Source of the DNA: an uncultured Selenomonadaceae bacterium
GTDB lineage: Bacteria; Bacillota; Negativicutes; Selenomonadales; Selenomonadaceae
Direction: 5' to 3'
Length of the DNA stretch: 64,000 nt
Assembly: GCA_905234175.1 (NCBI GenBank)
Contig: CAJOGX010000007.1
Span: 43,986-107,985 of the forward strand
Within the stretch, counting starts at the first letter, position 1. Every line of letters begins with the position of its first letter. Of the stretch, positions 36,360-43,130 are shown piece after piece. The notes under the pieces were generated by a model, which was not told where the DNA came from, ran no database searches, and worked only from the letters and a program-made list of their open reading frames with translations. A program made the position numbers and the translations under genes.

Positions 36360-36390
36360 GGCGCTCTCAAAAATTTTGGGGGCGCCTTTT
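36360..36390. terminator. Terminator between the RTX gene and the FecCD gene
   Basis: Stem GGCGCTCTC/GGGGGCGCC (with G-U pairs) around AAAAATTTT, followed by TTTT. It lies between convergent genes and overlaps the last codon of the permease gene. Confidence 0.7.
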
Positions 36391-37348
36391 AAATTTCCTT
36401 CCGCAGCAGGTACAGGAAGAACGGCGCGCCCAGCATCGCCATTAAAATTCCCACGGGCAATTCCGCCGGAGCAAACAGAATCCGCGCGAGCGTATCGCTG
36501 AACGTAACCACCGCCGCCCCAAGTAACGCTGAACTCGGCAATAAAAATCTGTAGTCCGAGCCGACCAGTAGCCGCGCCGTGTGCGGAATTATCAGCCCGA
36601 CGAATCCCAGCAGTCCAACTACGCAGACCGCCGACGCCGCTAAAAGTGCCGCAACCGCTATCATAATCGTCCGCGTGAGGTTGACGCGCAAGCCCAGGCC
36701 CTTCGCTACTTCGTCGCCCAGCTGCAAAACGTTCAAATGCCGCGCCGCTAAAAATGTCAGTGCCGCGCCGAAAATCGTGTACGGGTACAAAAGTTCAACG
36801 TGCTGCCAGCTTCGCGCGGAAAGTCCGCCGACCATGAACAGTAACGCGCCGTGAACTTTCTCGCTGTAGAAAATCAGCAGCGCCGAAATTCCCGCGCCGA
36901 GGAACGCGCTTACCGCCACGCCCGCCAGTATCACGCGAATCGGGCGTATGCCGTCCTTCCACGCCAGCAAATAAATCATCGCCGCCGCCAGCAGTGCACC
37001 AAGAAACGCCGCCGGAGTTACCAGCGCGCCAGCGTCGTTGAAAATCAACATCGCCGCAATTCCGAATAAGCCCGCGCCCGACGAAATTCCAATTATGTGC
37101 GGGTCAGCCAGCGGATTTTTCATCACCGCCTGAAGTATCGCGCCGCTCAGCGACAAATTTACTCCCACCAAAAGCGCGACGACCGTTCGCGGCAGGCGTA
37201 TGTTTTCTAAAATCTGCCGCTCGGTTTCTGACAGCTGAACCTCGCCGAAAATTTTGTCCGCGCCAATTTCCACCGAGCCATTCACTAAACTGAACACGAA
37301 CGCTCCGGCTGCCAGCGCCCCGAAAATAAAAATCTTAAAGTTTCCCAT
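36389..37348 (-). CDS. FecCD-family iron/siderophore or cobalamin ABC transporter permease
   Basis: 319 residues from the ATG at 37348, which gives the family N-terminal helix (MGNFKIFIFGALAAGAF). Diagnostic motifs: LPRTVVALLVGVNLSLSGAILQ, NPLADPHIIGISSGAGLFG, LLGFVGLIIPHTARLL and the C-terminal ELPVGILMAMLGAPFFLYLL. It forms nine or ten membrane helices and pairs with a BtuD/FecE-type ATPase and a periplasmic binding protein to import ferric siderophore, heme or vitamin B12. No such partner lies nearby, so it is an orphan in this window. It ends in a shared terminator facing the RTX gene and is preceded by the BamE-like gene on the same strand. Confidence 0.92.
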   Translation of the reverse strand: MGNFKIFIFGALAAGAFVFSLVNGSVEIGADKIFGEVQLSETERQILENIRLPRTVVALLVGVNLSLSGAILQAVMKNPLADPHIIGISSGAGLFGIAAMLIFNDAGALVTPAAFLGALLAAAMIYLLAWKDGIRPIRVILAGVAVSAFLGAGISALLIFYSEKVHGALLFMVGGLSARSWQHVELLYPYTIFGAALTFLAARHLNVLQLGDEVAKGLGLRVNLTRTIMIAVAALLAASAVCVVGLLGFVGLIIPHTARLLVGSDYRFLLPSSALLGAAVVTFSDTLARILFAPAELPVGILMAMLGAPFFLYLLRKEI

Positions 37349-37433
37349 AAATAATTCCAATCTAAGCAAATAAAAAAATCGCACAGCCAGCAAAAACGCC
37401 CGACTGCGCGGTTTATTTATTATTGCAAAAAAA

Positions 37434-37877
37434 TCAATCGCGAACTTTGCATTTAATTTCGGTGATAACGCCGCCCACGACGGTGAACTCAATTTTTTTG
37501 GAATAGTCGCTGCTGAAATATTCGTATTCCGTCTTGTGCCAATCGTCATCAATTTTGTCAGCCGTGCCGTAAGCGCCGTTGAGAACCTCAGCGCCCTGCC
37601 CGACTTTGACGCCAGCGGGAGTAGCGAGCGCGCCGGAACGCGTCTCAATCGAATCGACAATGCTGGGGCGGTCGTCGTCAATTTCCACTTTGAAATCGCG
37701 GAAAATCAAATCGTCGCCGTGGCGGCTGACGGGCTGCCCGTAAATCGCAATCAGCTGCTCAACCGTCATGCCCGGAACTGCACGACCGATACCAATTTTG
37801 TCGGGGGAAACCGTAGCGAAGCAAACAGACGAAACGGCAAGCGCCGCTCCGCAAAGAAGAGCTGCGAATTTTTTCAT
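37434..37877 (-). CDS. Exported BamE/SmpA-like small protein
   Basis: 147 residues with a clear signal peptide (MKKFAALLCGAALAVSSVCFA, no lipobox cysteine). The mature part starts with GIGRAVPGMTVEQLIAIYGQP, the helix-turn pattern of the BamE/SmpA/BLIP-like fold, then FKVEID and IVDSIETRS strands. A second similar half follows (GVKVGQGAEVLNGAYGTADK...YSKKIEFTVVGGVITEIKCKV). Two tandem units of this fold therefore seem present. The start follows AAGGAGG. Role probably periplasmic, perhaps envelope assembly or inhibition; the family is too broad to say more. It lies between rpsA and the FecCD permease. Confidence 0.65.
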   Translation of the reverse strand: MKKFAALLCGAALAVSSVCFATVSPDKIGIGRAVPGMTVEQLIAIYGQPVSRHGDDLIFRDFKVEIDDDRPSIVDSIETRSGALATPAGVKVGQGAEVLNGAYGTADKIDDDWHKTEYEYFSSDYSKKIEFTVVGGVITEIKCKVRD

Positions 37878-37949
37878 ATGAAAACCTCCTTGACAAATAT
37901 TTCGGCGAGTTTGATGAGGGCAGGTATGACGGCGGCCAGAAACGATTTC

Positions 37950-39023
37950 TCAGCGTCTGGAGTCGGAATCGCGGCGCGCGCGGTTAATCGAAAGGGAAAT
38001 GCGCTTGCGTTTTGTATCAATGCGCATGATTTTCACGGTAACGGTTTCGTCGAGCTGAACGGCCTCGTCAGCGCTTTCAATGCGGCGGTCGGCGAGTTCG
38101 CCCATAGGAATGAGTCCGTCGAAGCCAGGCTCAATTTCCATGAAGGCGCCAAAACGCGTGAGCTTGACGATTTTGCCTTTGATAATGTCGCCTTCGTTAT
38201 ATTTTTCGGCGCGGTCGAGCCACGGGTCGCGCTGGGTATTTTTGACGGAAAGGGAAATTCTGTGCGCTTCGGGGTCGACGTTTTTAATGTAAACTTCAAC
38301 TTCGTCGCCAACCTGCAGAACGTCCGCCGGAGAATTTACGCGCTCCCACGAAAGGTCTGAAATGTGCGCAAGGCCGTCCACGCCGCCAACGTCAATGAAC
38401 GCGCCGTAATCTACCAGCCGCTTGACGACACCTTTAACAACCTGGCCAGGTTCGAGCTTTTCAAAAACTTCCTGCTGCTTGCCGTTGCGCTCACGCTCAA
38501 GAATCGGGCGGCGCGAAAGTACAAGGCGCTGTTTGGATTTGTCAATTTCAATCGGCACAACTTCGACAACCTGATCGACGTAAACAGAGAGGTCTTTGAC
38601 GAAATGGAGTTCCATCTGCGACGCAGGAATAAAGCCGCGTATATCGCCAACCATCGCCACGAGCCCGCCTTTGACGACCTGCGTGATTTTCGCCTGGAGC
38701 GTGCCGCCTTCGTCTTTGACCGCCTCAATATCTTTCCAGCCGGACATGCGGTCGGCTTTGACTTTTGAAAGCGCGCCGCCGTTTTCGCCGCCCAGCGACT
38801 GAATGTATACTTCGATTTTGTCGCCGACTTTTACCACGTCCTCTGCGGATTCGGGCTCGGGATAAGCCAGCTCCCGTTTCGGAATGGGAATTTCCTGTTT
38901 GTAGCCAATGTCGACGAAAGCCTCGTTGCGATTGACCTGCACGACCGTTCCTTCAACAATTTCATGCTCGCGGATATTTTCCATATCTCCCGCCGCGTCC
39001 AGCAGAGTACCCATATCCTCCAT
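37950..39023 (-). CDS. rpsA: 30S ribosomal protein S1 (four S1 domains)
   Basis: 357 residues from the ATG at 39023. Four OB-fold S1 domains can be followed: EGTVVQVNRNEAFVDIGYK, QAKITQVVKGGLVAMVGDI, VVKRLVDYGAFIDVGGVDGL and GKIVKLTRFGAFMEIEPGFDG, each closing with an S-I--D-sort strand (HRISLSVKN, KRISLSINR). This short form (about 360-400 residues) is usual in Firmicutes. It binds mRNA at the ribosome and helps initiation. It starts six bases after the ispH stop. In many Clostridia the two are fused into one protein; here they are adjacent but separate. No strong ribosome site precedes it, so translation is probably coupled to ispH. Confidence 0.93.
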   Translation of the reverse strand: MEDMGTLLDAAGDMENIREHEIVEGTVVQVNRNEAFVDIGYKQEIPIPKRELAYPEPESAEDVVKVGDKIEVYIQSLGGENGGALSKVKADRMSGWKDIEAVKDEGGTLQAKITQVVKGGLVAMVGDIRGFIPASQMELHFVKDLSVYVDQVVEVVPIEIDKSKQRLVLSRRPILERERNGKQQEVFEKLEPGQVVKGVVKRLVDYGAFIDVGGVDGLAHISDLSWERVNSPADVLQVGDEVEVYIKNVDPEAHRISLSVKNTQRDPWLDRAEKYNEGDIIKGKIVKLTRFGAFMEIEPGFDGLIPMGELADRRIESADEAVQLDETVTVKIMRIDTKRKRISLSINRARRDSDSRR

Positions 39024-39028
39024 ACTTC

Positions 39029-39850
39029 TTACATCCTCTGACACTTTACTTGAACCTCCCTGATAATCCAGTCCGGCGTTGAGGCACCGGCTGTGATTCC
39101 AATTTTTCTGGATTGGTTGAACCATTCCGGCGAAATTTCGGCGGCGGTTTCGATATGAAACGTCCTGCACTTTGCCGCGCAGATTTTTGCAAGCTTCGTG
39201 GTATTCGCGCTGTTCCTGCCGCCAACGACCAGCATTACGTCGACTTTCGCCGCCAAATCCATCGCCGCTGACTGCCGCTGCTCTGTCGCCGTACAAATCG
39301 TCCGCAAAATTCTTATGTCCTTGGACTTGCTTAAAAGTTTCGTGACGATTTTTTGAAAGTGCTCCTCCGCAACGGTGGTTTGCGAAACTACGCCCAGCTT
39401 GTTACACGCTGCAAAATTTTCTGCTTCCGCCTCGGTTTCCAGAATCGTCGCCGCGCCGCCCGTCCATTCAACTATACTCTTAACTTCTGGGTGATTTTTT
39501 TCGCCAATGATAACTACGCTGTAGCCGCTTTCTGCTAATTCCTTCGCCGAGAGCTGAGCTTTTTTGACGTGCGGGCAGGTTGCGTCGACAATCTTCAAAC
39601 CCTTAGCCTGAATTTCCCTGTAAATCTGCGGTCCGACGCCGTGCGAGCGGATTATTACCGTGCCGCCGCTCATTTCGTTCAGACTTTCAACCACGCCGAC
39701 ACCTTCAGCTTTCAGCCTTTCAACCATCTGCGGATTGTGAATTATAGGTCCGAGCGTGCAGCTTTCCCCGTCAGCGTGCGACTTCGCAATGTTTATCGCG
39801 CGCTTGACGCCGTAACAGAACCCAAGGTATTCTGCTAAGACAACTTCCAT
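39029..39850 (-). CDS. ispH: 4-hydroxy-3-methylbut-2-enyl diphosphate reductase
   Basis: 273 residues. The N-terminal GFCYGVKRAI holds the first of three cluster cysteines; DATCPHVKKAQ and RTICTATEQRQSAA hold the others (the last aligned by position). GPIIHNPQMVERL and IRSHGVGP supply the substrate-binding histidines. The enzyme makes IPP and DMAPP in the last step of the MEP isoprenoid pathway with a 4Fe-4S cluster. Its start is ATG behind GAAGGTGA. A promoter with -35 TTGATT and -10 TAAACT lies upstream, and rpsA is co-transcribed downstream. Confidence 0.95.
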   Translation of the reverse strand: MEVVLAEYLGFCYGVKRAINIAKSHADGESCTLGPIIHNPQMVERLKAEGVGVVESLNEMSGGTVIIRSHGVGPQIYREIQAKGLKIVDATCPHVKKAQLSAKELAESGYSVVIIGEKNHPEVKSIVEWTGGAATILETEAEAENFAACNKLGVVSQTTVAEEHFQKIVTKLLSKSKDIRILRTICTATEQRQSAAMDLAAKVDVMLVVGGRNSANTTKLAKICAAKCRTFHIETAAEISPEWFNQSRKIGITAGASTPDWIIREVQVKCQRM

Positions 39851-39912
39851 GTTTTCACCTTCATGATTAGAATCGAGCTGAAAAATTCCTCAACCGCCCG
39901 AATCTGCTGTCA

Positions 39913-39941
39913 AGTTTAGCACAATCGTCAAGCAGAATCAA
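39913..39941 (-). promoter_or_regulatory. Promoter of ispH-rpsA
   Basis: Minus strand -35 TTGATT (39941-39936), 17-base spacer ending in TGC, and -10 TAAACT (39918-39913). Confidence 0.55.
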
Positions 39942-39974
39942 TATTTCCCGCAAAAATTAACAGCCCGCGCGCCG

Positions 39975-40024
39975 TTTTTTTTACTTGCAAAAGCGCCGCA
40001 AATATTTTTTTTACTTGCTAAAGG
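39975..40024 (+). promoter_or_regulatory. Direct repeat upstream of htpG, possible operator
   Basis: The motif T8-ACTTGC, followed by A/T and AAAG, occurs twice at 39975 and 40005, exactly 30 bases apart (close to three helical turns). It lies just upstream of the htpG -10 element. It is not the CIRCE or CtsR box. A regulator binding site is an inference from spacing and position. Confidence 0.35.
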
Positions 40025-40053
40025 TTGACAGGAATCGCCGCCCTTGACGCCGG

Positions 40054-40062
40054 TGCTACAAT
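40054..40062 (+). promoter_or_regulatory. Extended -10 promoter of htpG
   Basis: TGC-TACAAT 23 bases before the htpG ATG. TTGACA and TTGACG occur at 40025 and 40044, but neither has proper spacing, so the extended -10 probably carries recognition. Confidence 0.5.
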
Positions 40063-40085
40063 AATTTTTGAGGAGGTAAAAAAAT

Positions 40086-41987
40086 ATGTCAGTTGAAACG
40101 TTGCAATTCCAGGCGGAAACTAAGCGCCTTCTGGATTTGGTCGTAAATTCTATTTACACAAACAAAGAAATTTTCCTGCGTGAGCTCATTTCCAACGCCT
40201 CGGACGCTATCGATAAAATTCACTTTGAGTCTTTAACAAACCGCGAAATTCTCGACGGCGAAGACGAATTTGAGATTTTCGTCCTGCCCGACGCCGCTAC
40301 CAAAACCATAACGATTTCGGATAACGGAATTGGAATGAGCCGCTCGGAAGTTATAAACAATATCGGCACAATCGCGCAGTCCGGCACGAAGGCTTTCCTT
40401 GAAAAAATTCGCGAGGGCGGCGGCAAGGTCGACGAAGAATTTATCGGGCAGTTCGGCGTTGGCTTTTACTCCGCGTTCATCGTCGCTGAAAAAGTTGAGC
40501 TTATCACGCGGCGCGCTGGCGAAACTGCCGCTGTCAAGTGGACTTCCGACGGCGCCGGTGAGTACACGCTCGAAGACTGCGAAAAAGATTCGCGCGGCAC
40601 TATGATTGTCCTGCACCTCAAGCCCGAATTTTGCGGCGGCGACGAATACGACTTCACCAGCCCCTACGCTATCGAAAATCTTATCAAAAAGTATTCCGAC
40701 TACATTCGCTACCCGATTCGCATGAACTTCCCGACGACCGACGACGAGGGCAAGGAGAGCGTCGAAATTCGCACGGTAAATTCCATGCAGCCTTTGTGGA
40801 CGCGCAATAAAGCCGACGTTAAGCAGGAAGAGTACGACGAATTTTTCAAGCACCAGTTCCACGAGTGGGAAGCGCCGCTGGAAATTTTCCACACGAAGGC
40901 GGAGGGCACGACTGAATACACGGCGCTCCTTTGCATTCCGAAGCACGCGGCGGTTAATCTGTACTACTCGGATTACGAAGCCGGTTTGCAGCTGTATTCG
41001 CGGCACGTTTTCATTATGAACAAGTGCAAAGATTTTCTGCCGGACTACCTGCGGTTCGTCAAAGGCTTAGTGGATTCGCCGGATTTGCCGCTGAATATTT
41101 CGCGGGAACTTTTGCAGCAGAGCCGTGAAGTTAAAAAAATCGGCAAGGCGCTCGAAAAAAATATTCTCAAGCAGCTCGGCAAACTTCTCAAGAGCGAGCG
41201 CGAACGCTACGAAACTTTCTGGAACGAGTACGGCAAGGCGATTAAAATTGGCGTCGCGAATAACGCCTACGACGAAAAGGGCAGGGACGACCTTAAGGAT
41301 TTGCTGATGTTCACTTCGTCGAAGGAGGAAAAACTTTGCACGCTGGCGGAATACGTCGAGCGAATGCCGGAAAGCCAGACGAAAATTTACTGCGCGAGCG
41401 GAAAAGATTCAGCGACGATTTCGCAGATGCCGCAAATGGAAATTCTGCGTGAACGCGGCGTTGAAGTTCTGTACCTGCTTGACCCCGTGGACGAATTTGC
41501 GATAGAAGCGCTGGGCAAGTACGCCGAAAAAGATTTCCAATCGATAACGCGGGAAGATTTCGCGCTGGACGACGCCGAGTCTCAGAAAACTAAAACCGAA
41601 ATCGAGGAACTTTCCAAATCCCACGGCGATTTACTCAAAGACGTGAAGGAAGCGCTGGGCGACGCAGTTTCTGAAGTCCGCCTCACGCCGAATTTAAAAT
41701 CTGGCGCGGTTTGCCTGGCTACCGGCGCGGCTGGCCCTTCGCTGACAATGGAAAAAACTTTCGCCGCGATGAATAATCCAATGTTCCGCGCGCAGAGAAT
41801 TTTGGAGCTCAATCCTAACCACGCGCTCTTCAGCAAGCTCAGCGGACTGCACGCGCTCGGTAACGACACGCCGGAGTTTAAAAATTTCTGCCAGCTGCTT
41901 TACGTTCAGGCACTGCTAATCGAAGGTATCATGCCGAATAATCCCGTCGAGGTCGCCAACCAAATCGCCGCGCTCATGGAAAAATGA
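40086..41987 (+). CDS. htpG: Molecular chaperone HtpG (Hsp90)
   Basis: 633 residues, the normal bacterial Hsp90 length. The GHKL ATPase motifs are clear: LRELISNASDAIDK, ITISDNGIGMSRSEV, SGTKAFLEK and GQFGVGFYSAFIVAEK. The middle domain contains PDYLRFVKGLVDSPDLPLNISRE cut by ordinary variation, and the C-terminus ends in a dimerisation helix (NNPVEVANQIAALM). It refolds and remodels client proteins in the cytosol under stress. The ATG follows GAGGAGG. Its stop overlaps the start of hicA by four bases (ATGA), linking chaperone and toxin translation. Confidence 0.97.
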   Translation: MSVETLQFQAETKRLLDLVVNSIYTNKEIFLRELISNASDAIDKIHFESLTNREILDGEDEFEIFVLPDAATKTITISDNGIGMSRSEVINNIGTIAQSGTKAFLEKIREGGGKVDEEFIGQFGVGFYSAFIVAEKVELITRRAGETAAVKWTSDGAGEYTLEDCEKDSRGTMIVLHLKPEFCGGDEYDFTSPYAIENLIKKYSDYIRYPIRMNFPTTDDEGKESVEIRTVNSMQPLWTRNKADVKQEEYDEFFKHQFHEWEAPLEIFHTKAEGTTEYTALLCIPKHAAVNLYYSDYEAGLQLYSRHVFIMNKCKDFLPDYLRFVKGLVDSPDLPLNISRELLQQSREVKKIGKALEKNILKQLGKLLKSERERYETFWNEYGKAIKIGVANNAYDEKGRDDLKDLLMFTSSKEEKLCTLAEYVERMPESQTKIYCASGKDSATISQMPQMEILRERGVEVLYLLDPVDEFAIEALGKYAEKDFQSITREDFALDDAESQKTKTEIEELSKSHGDLLKDVKEALGDAVSEVRLTPNLKSGAVCLATGAAGPSLTMEKTFAAMNNPMFRAQRILELNPNHALFSKLSGLHALGNDTPEFKNFCQLLYVQALLIEGIMPNNPVEVANQIAALMEK

Positions 41988-42178
41988 AAAGTTACTCTTC
42001 ATGGGAAATAATTGAAATTCTGCGCGAAGACGGCTGGTACTTCGTCGGCTGTAGAGGCAACCATCATTTTTTCGAGCACCCGACTAAGCGCGGCAAAATT
42101 TCAGTGCCTCACCCAAGGAAGGACACCCCAATTAAAACGGCACTTAGTATTTTCAAGCAGGCTGGAATTAAAATTTGA
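41984..42178 (+). CDS. hicA: HicA-type toxin (mRNA interferase)
   Basis: 64 residues with the double-stranded RNA-binding-like HicA fold: SSWEIIEILREDGWYFVG, then the catalytic histidine in RGNHHFFEHP, and KISVPHPRKDTPIKTAL before a final FKQAGIKI helix. HicA toxins cleave mRNA and stop translation. The gene's ATG overlaps the htpG stop (ATGA) and has no ribosome site of its own, so it depends on htpG translation. The HicB antitoxin follows after ten bases. Toxin-first order is standard for hicAB. Confidence 0.9.
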   Translation: MKSYSSWEIIEILREDGWYFVGCRGNHHFFEHPTKRGKISVPHPRKDTPIKTALSIFKQAGIKI

Positions 42179-42188
42179 GGTGATAACG

Positions 42189-42494
42189 ATGAAGGACACG
42201 TACATTTTTCCAGTGATATTTAACGTGGCGTCTGACGGAATATCGATAGAATTTCCGGATTTGCCAGGCTGCCTTTCGTGCGCAGACAACATGGAGGAAG
42301 CGTTCGCGAACGCAAAGGAAGTAATGGAAATGTACCTTTATCTGTCGGAAGTCGAAGGCGACGAAATTCCTGAGCCGACGCCGATTGGAGAAATACATTT
42401 CGAGGAAAACGAAACAATTTCGCTGATTCGCGTGTGGATGCCGCCTGTTCGCGAGGAAATGTCAAATAAAAAACCGACGGCGCTGGCGGAATAA
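42189..42494 (+). CDS. hicB: HicB-type antitoxin
   Basis: 101 residues from an ATG behind GAGGTGA. The N-terminal partial RNase H-like domain has the family pattern YIFPVIFNVASDGISIEFPD, LPGCLSCADNMEEAFANAKE and MEMYLYLSEVEGDEIPEPTP. The C-terminus (IRVWMPPVREEMSNKKP) is short, without an obvious helix-turn-helix or ribbon-helix-helix, so DNA autoregulation may be weak or absent. It neutralises HicA by direct binding. A convergent gene ends two bases away. Confidence 0.88.
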   Translation: MKDTYIFPVIFNVASDGISIEFPDLPGCLSCADNMEEAFANAKEVMEMYLYLSEVEGDEIPEPTPIGEIHFEENETISLIRVWMPPVREEMSNKKPTALAE

Positions 42495-42496
42495 TT

Positions 42497-43048
42497 TCAG
42501 CGAATCGCGCGGATAATTTCCCTGAGCCCAGTTTCTCTAATCAGCGCGTCGAAACATTCTCCGGCTAAATGCGGCGCGGTATAAATTTTGCTGTAGCTGC
42601 CGCTGTGACTGCGCGAAGTTTTTTTATCAGTTAGCGTCTCGGCGCGGCGGTCGTAGACAATCAGCCGAGCGGCGGCGTTACTACTAAGGCGCGATTCACC
42701 GCTTAGCCCGAACGCCGGCAGGTAACTTTGCGAACAGCGGCGCAAAATCGGGCAGATAACCAAATCGGCGTCAAGTTCCTCCGCCAGAACTTTCACGGCG
42801 TCCGCAGGATTTTTCGCAGACGCTACGGCAGAATTTTCAGCGTCAATATATTCAGCGGCGCGCAAAGTTTCATTCAGCGGAATGTGAACCGCGCGCGAAA
42901 TTTTCAGTTCAAGCCCGCTGCGGGTCTCACTGTCGACTTTACTTTGGAAAATTATCGGCAGGCAGACGATTCGCACGGGCTTTTTTATTTCCGCCGCCGC
43001 TAAGCCAGCCTGCAAAAAAATCAGTAGCGCCGCTAAAAATTTCAGCAT
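42497..43048 (-). CDS. Exported protein of unknown function
   Basis: 183 residues with a signal peptide (MLKFLAALLIFLQAGLAAAE). The mature part has alternating strands and helices (VRIVCLPIIFQ, AVKVLAEELDADLVICPIL, AARLIVYDRR), a layout resembling small periplasmic CsgG/TolB-N-like domains, but I cannot assign a family. Two cysteines are present in the mature part (VCLPI, CPILRRCS). The ATG follows GGGGAAG. It is convergent with hicB and divergent from the dynamin gene. Confidence 0.6.
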   Translation of the reverse strand: MLKFLAALLIFLQAGLAAAEIKKPVRIVCLPIIFQSKVDSETRSGLELKISRAVHIPLNETLRAAEYIDAENSAVASAKNPADAVKVLAEELDADLVICPILRRCSQSYLPAFGLSGESRLSSNAAARLIVYDRRAETLTDKKTSRSHSGSYSKIYTAPHLAGECFDALIRETGLREIIRAIR

Positions 43049-43061
43049 AAACTTCCCCGCC

Positions 43062-43090
43062 TTTACAACGAATTTGCGAACTGCTAAAAT
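43062..43090 (+). promoter_or_regulatory. Promoter of the dynamin-like gene
   Basis: -35 TTTACA (43062-43067), 17-base spacer ending in TGC, -10 TAAAAT (43085-43090); a TATAAT overlaps immediately downstream. Confidence 0.55.
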
Positions 43091-43130
43091 TATAATTCAT
43101 TCCAATGAAAATTTGAAGGGAGCCAACAGC

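Noticed and set aside
39024..39296. An upstream extension of the rpsA frame that would suggest an IspH-S1 fusion
   Set aside because: The extension lies inside ispH in another frame and encodes no IspH motif; the real ispH frame has its own stop at 39029.
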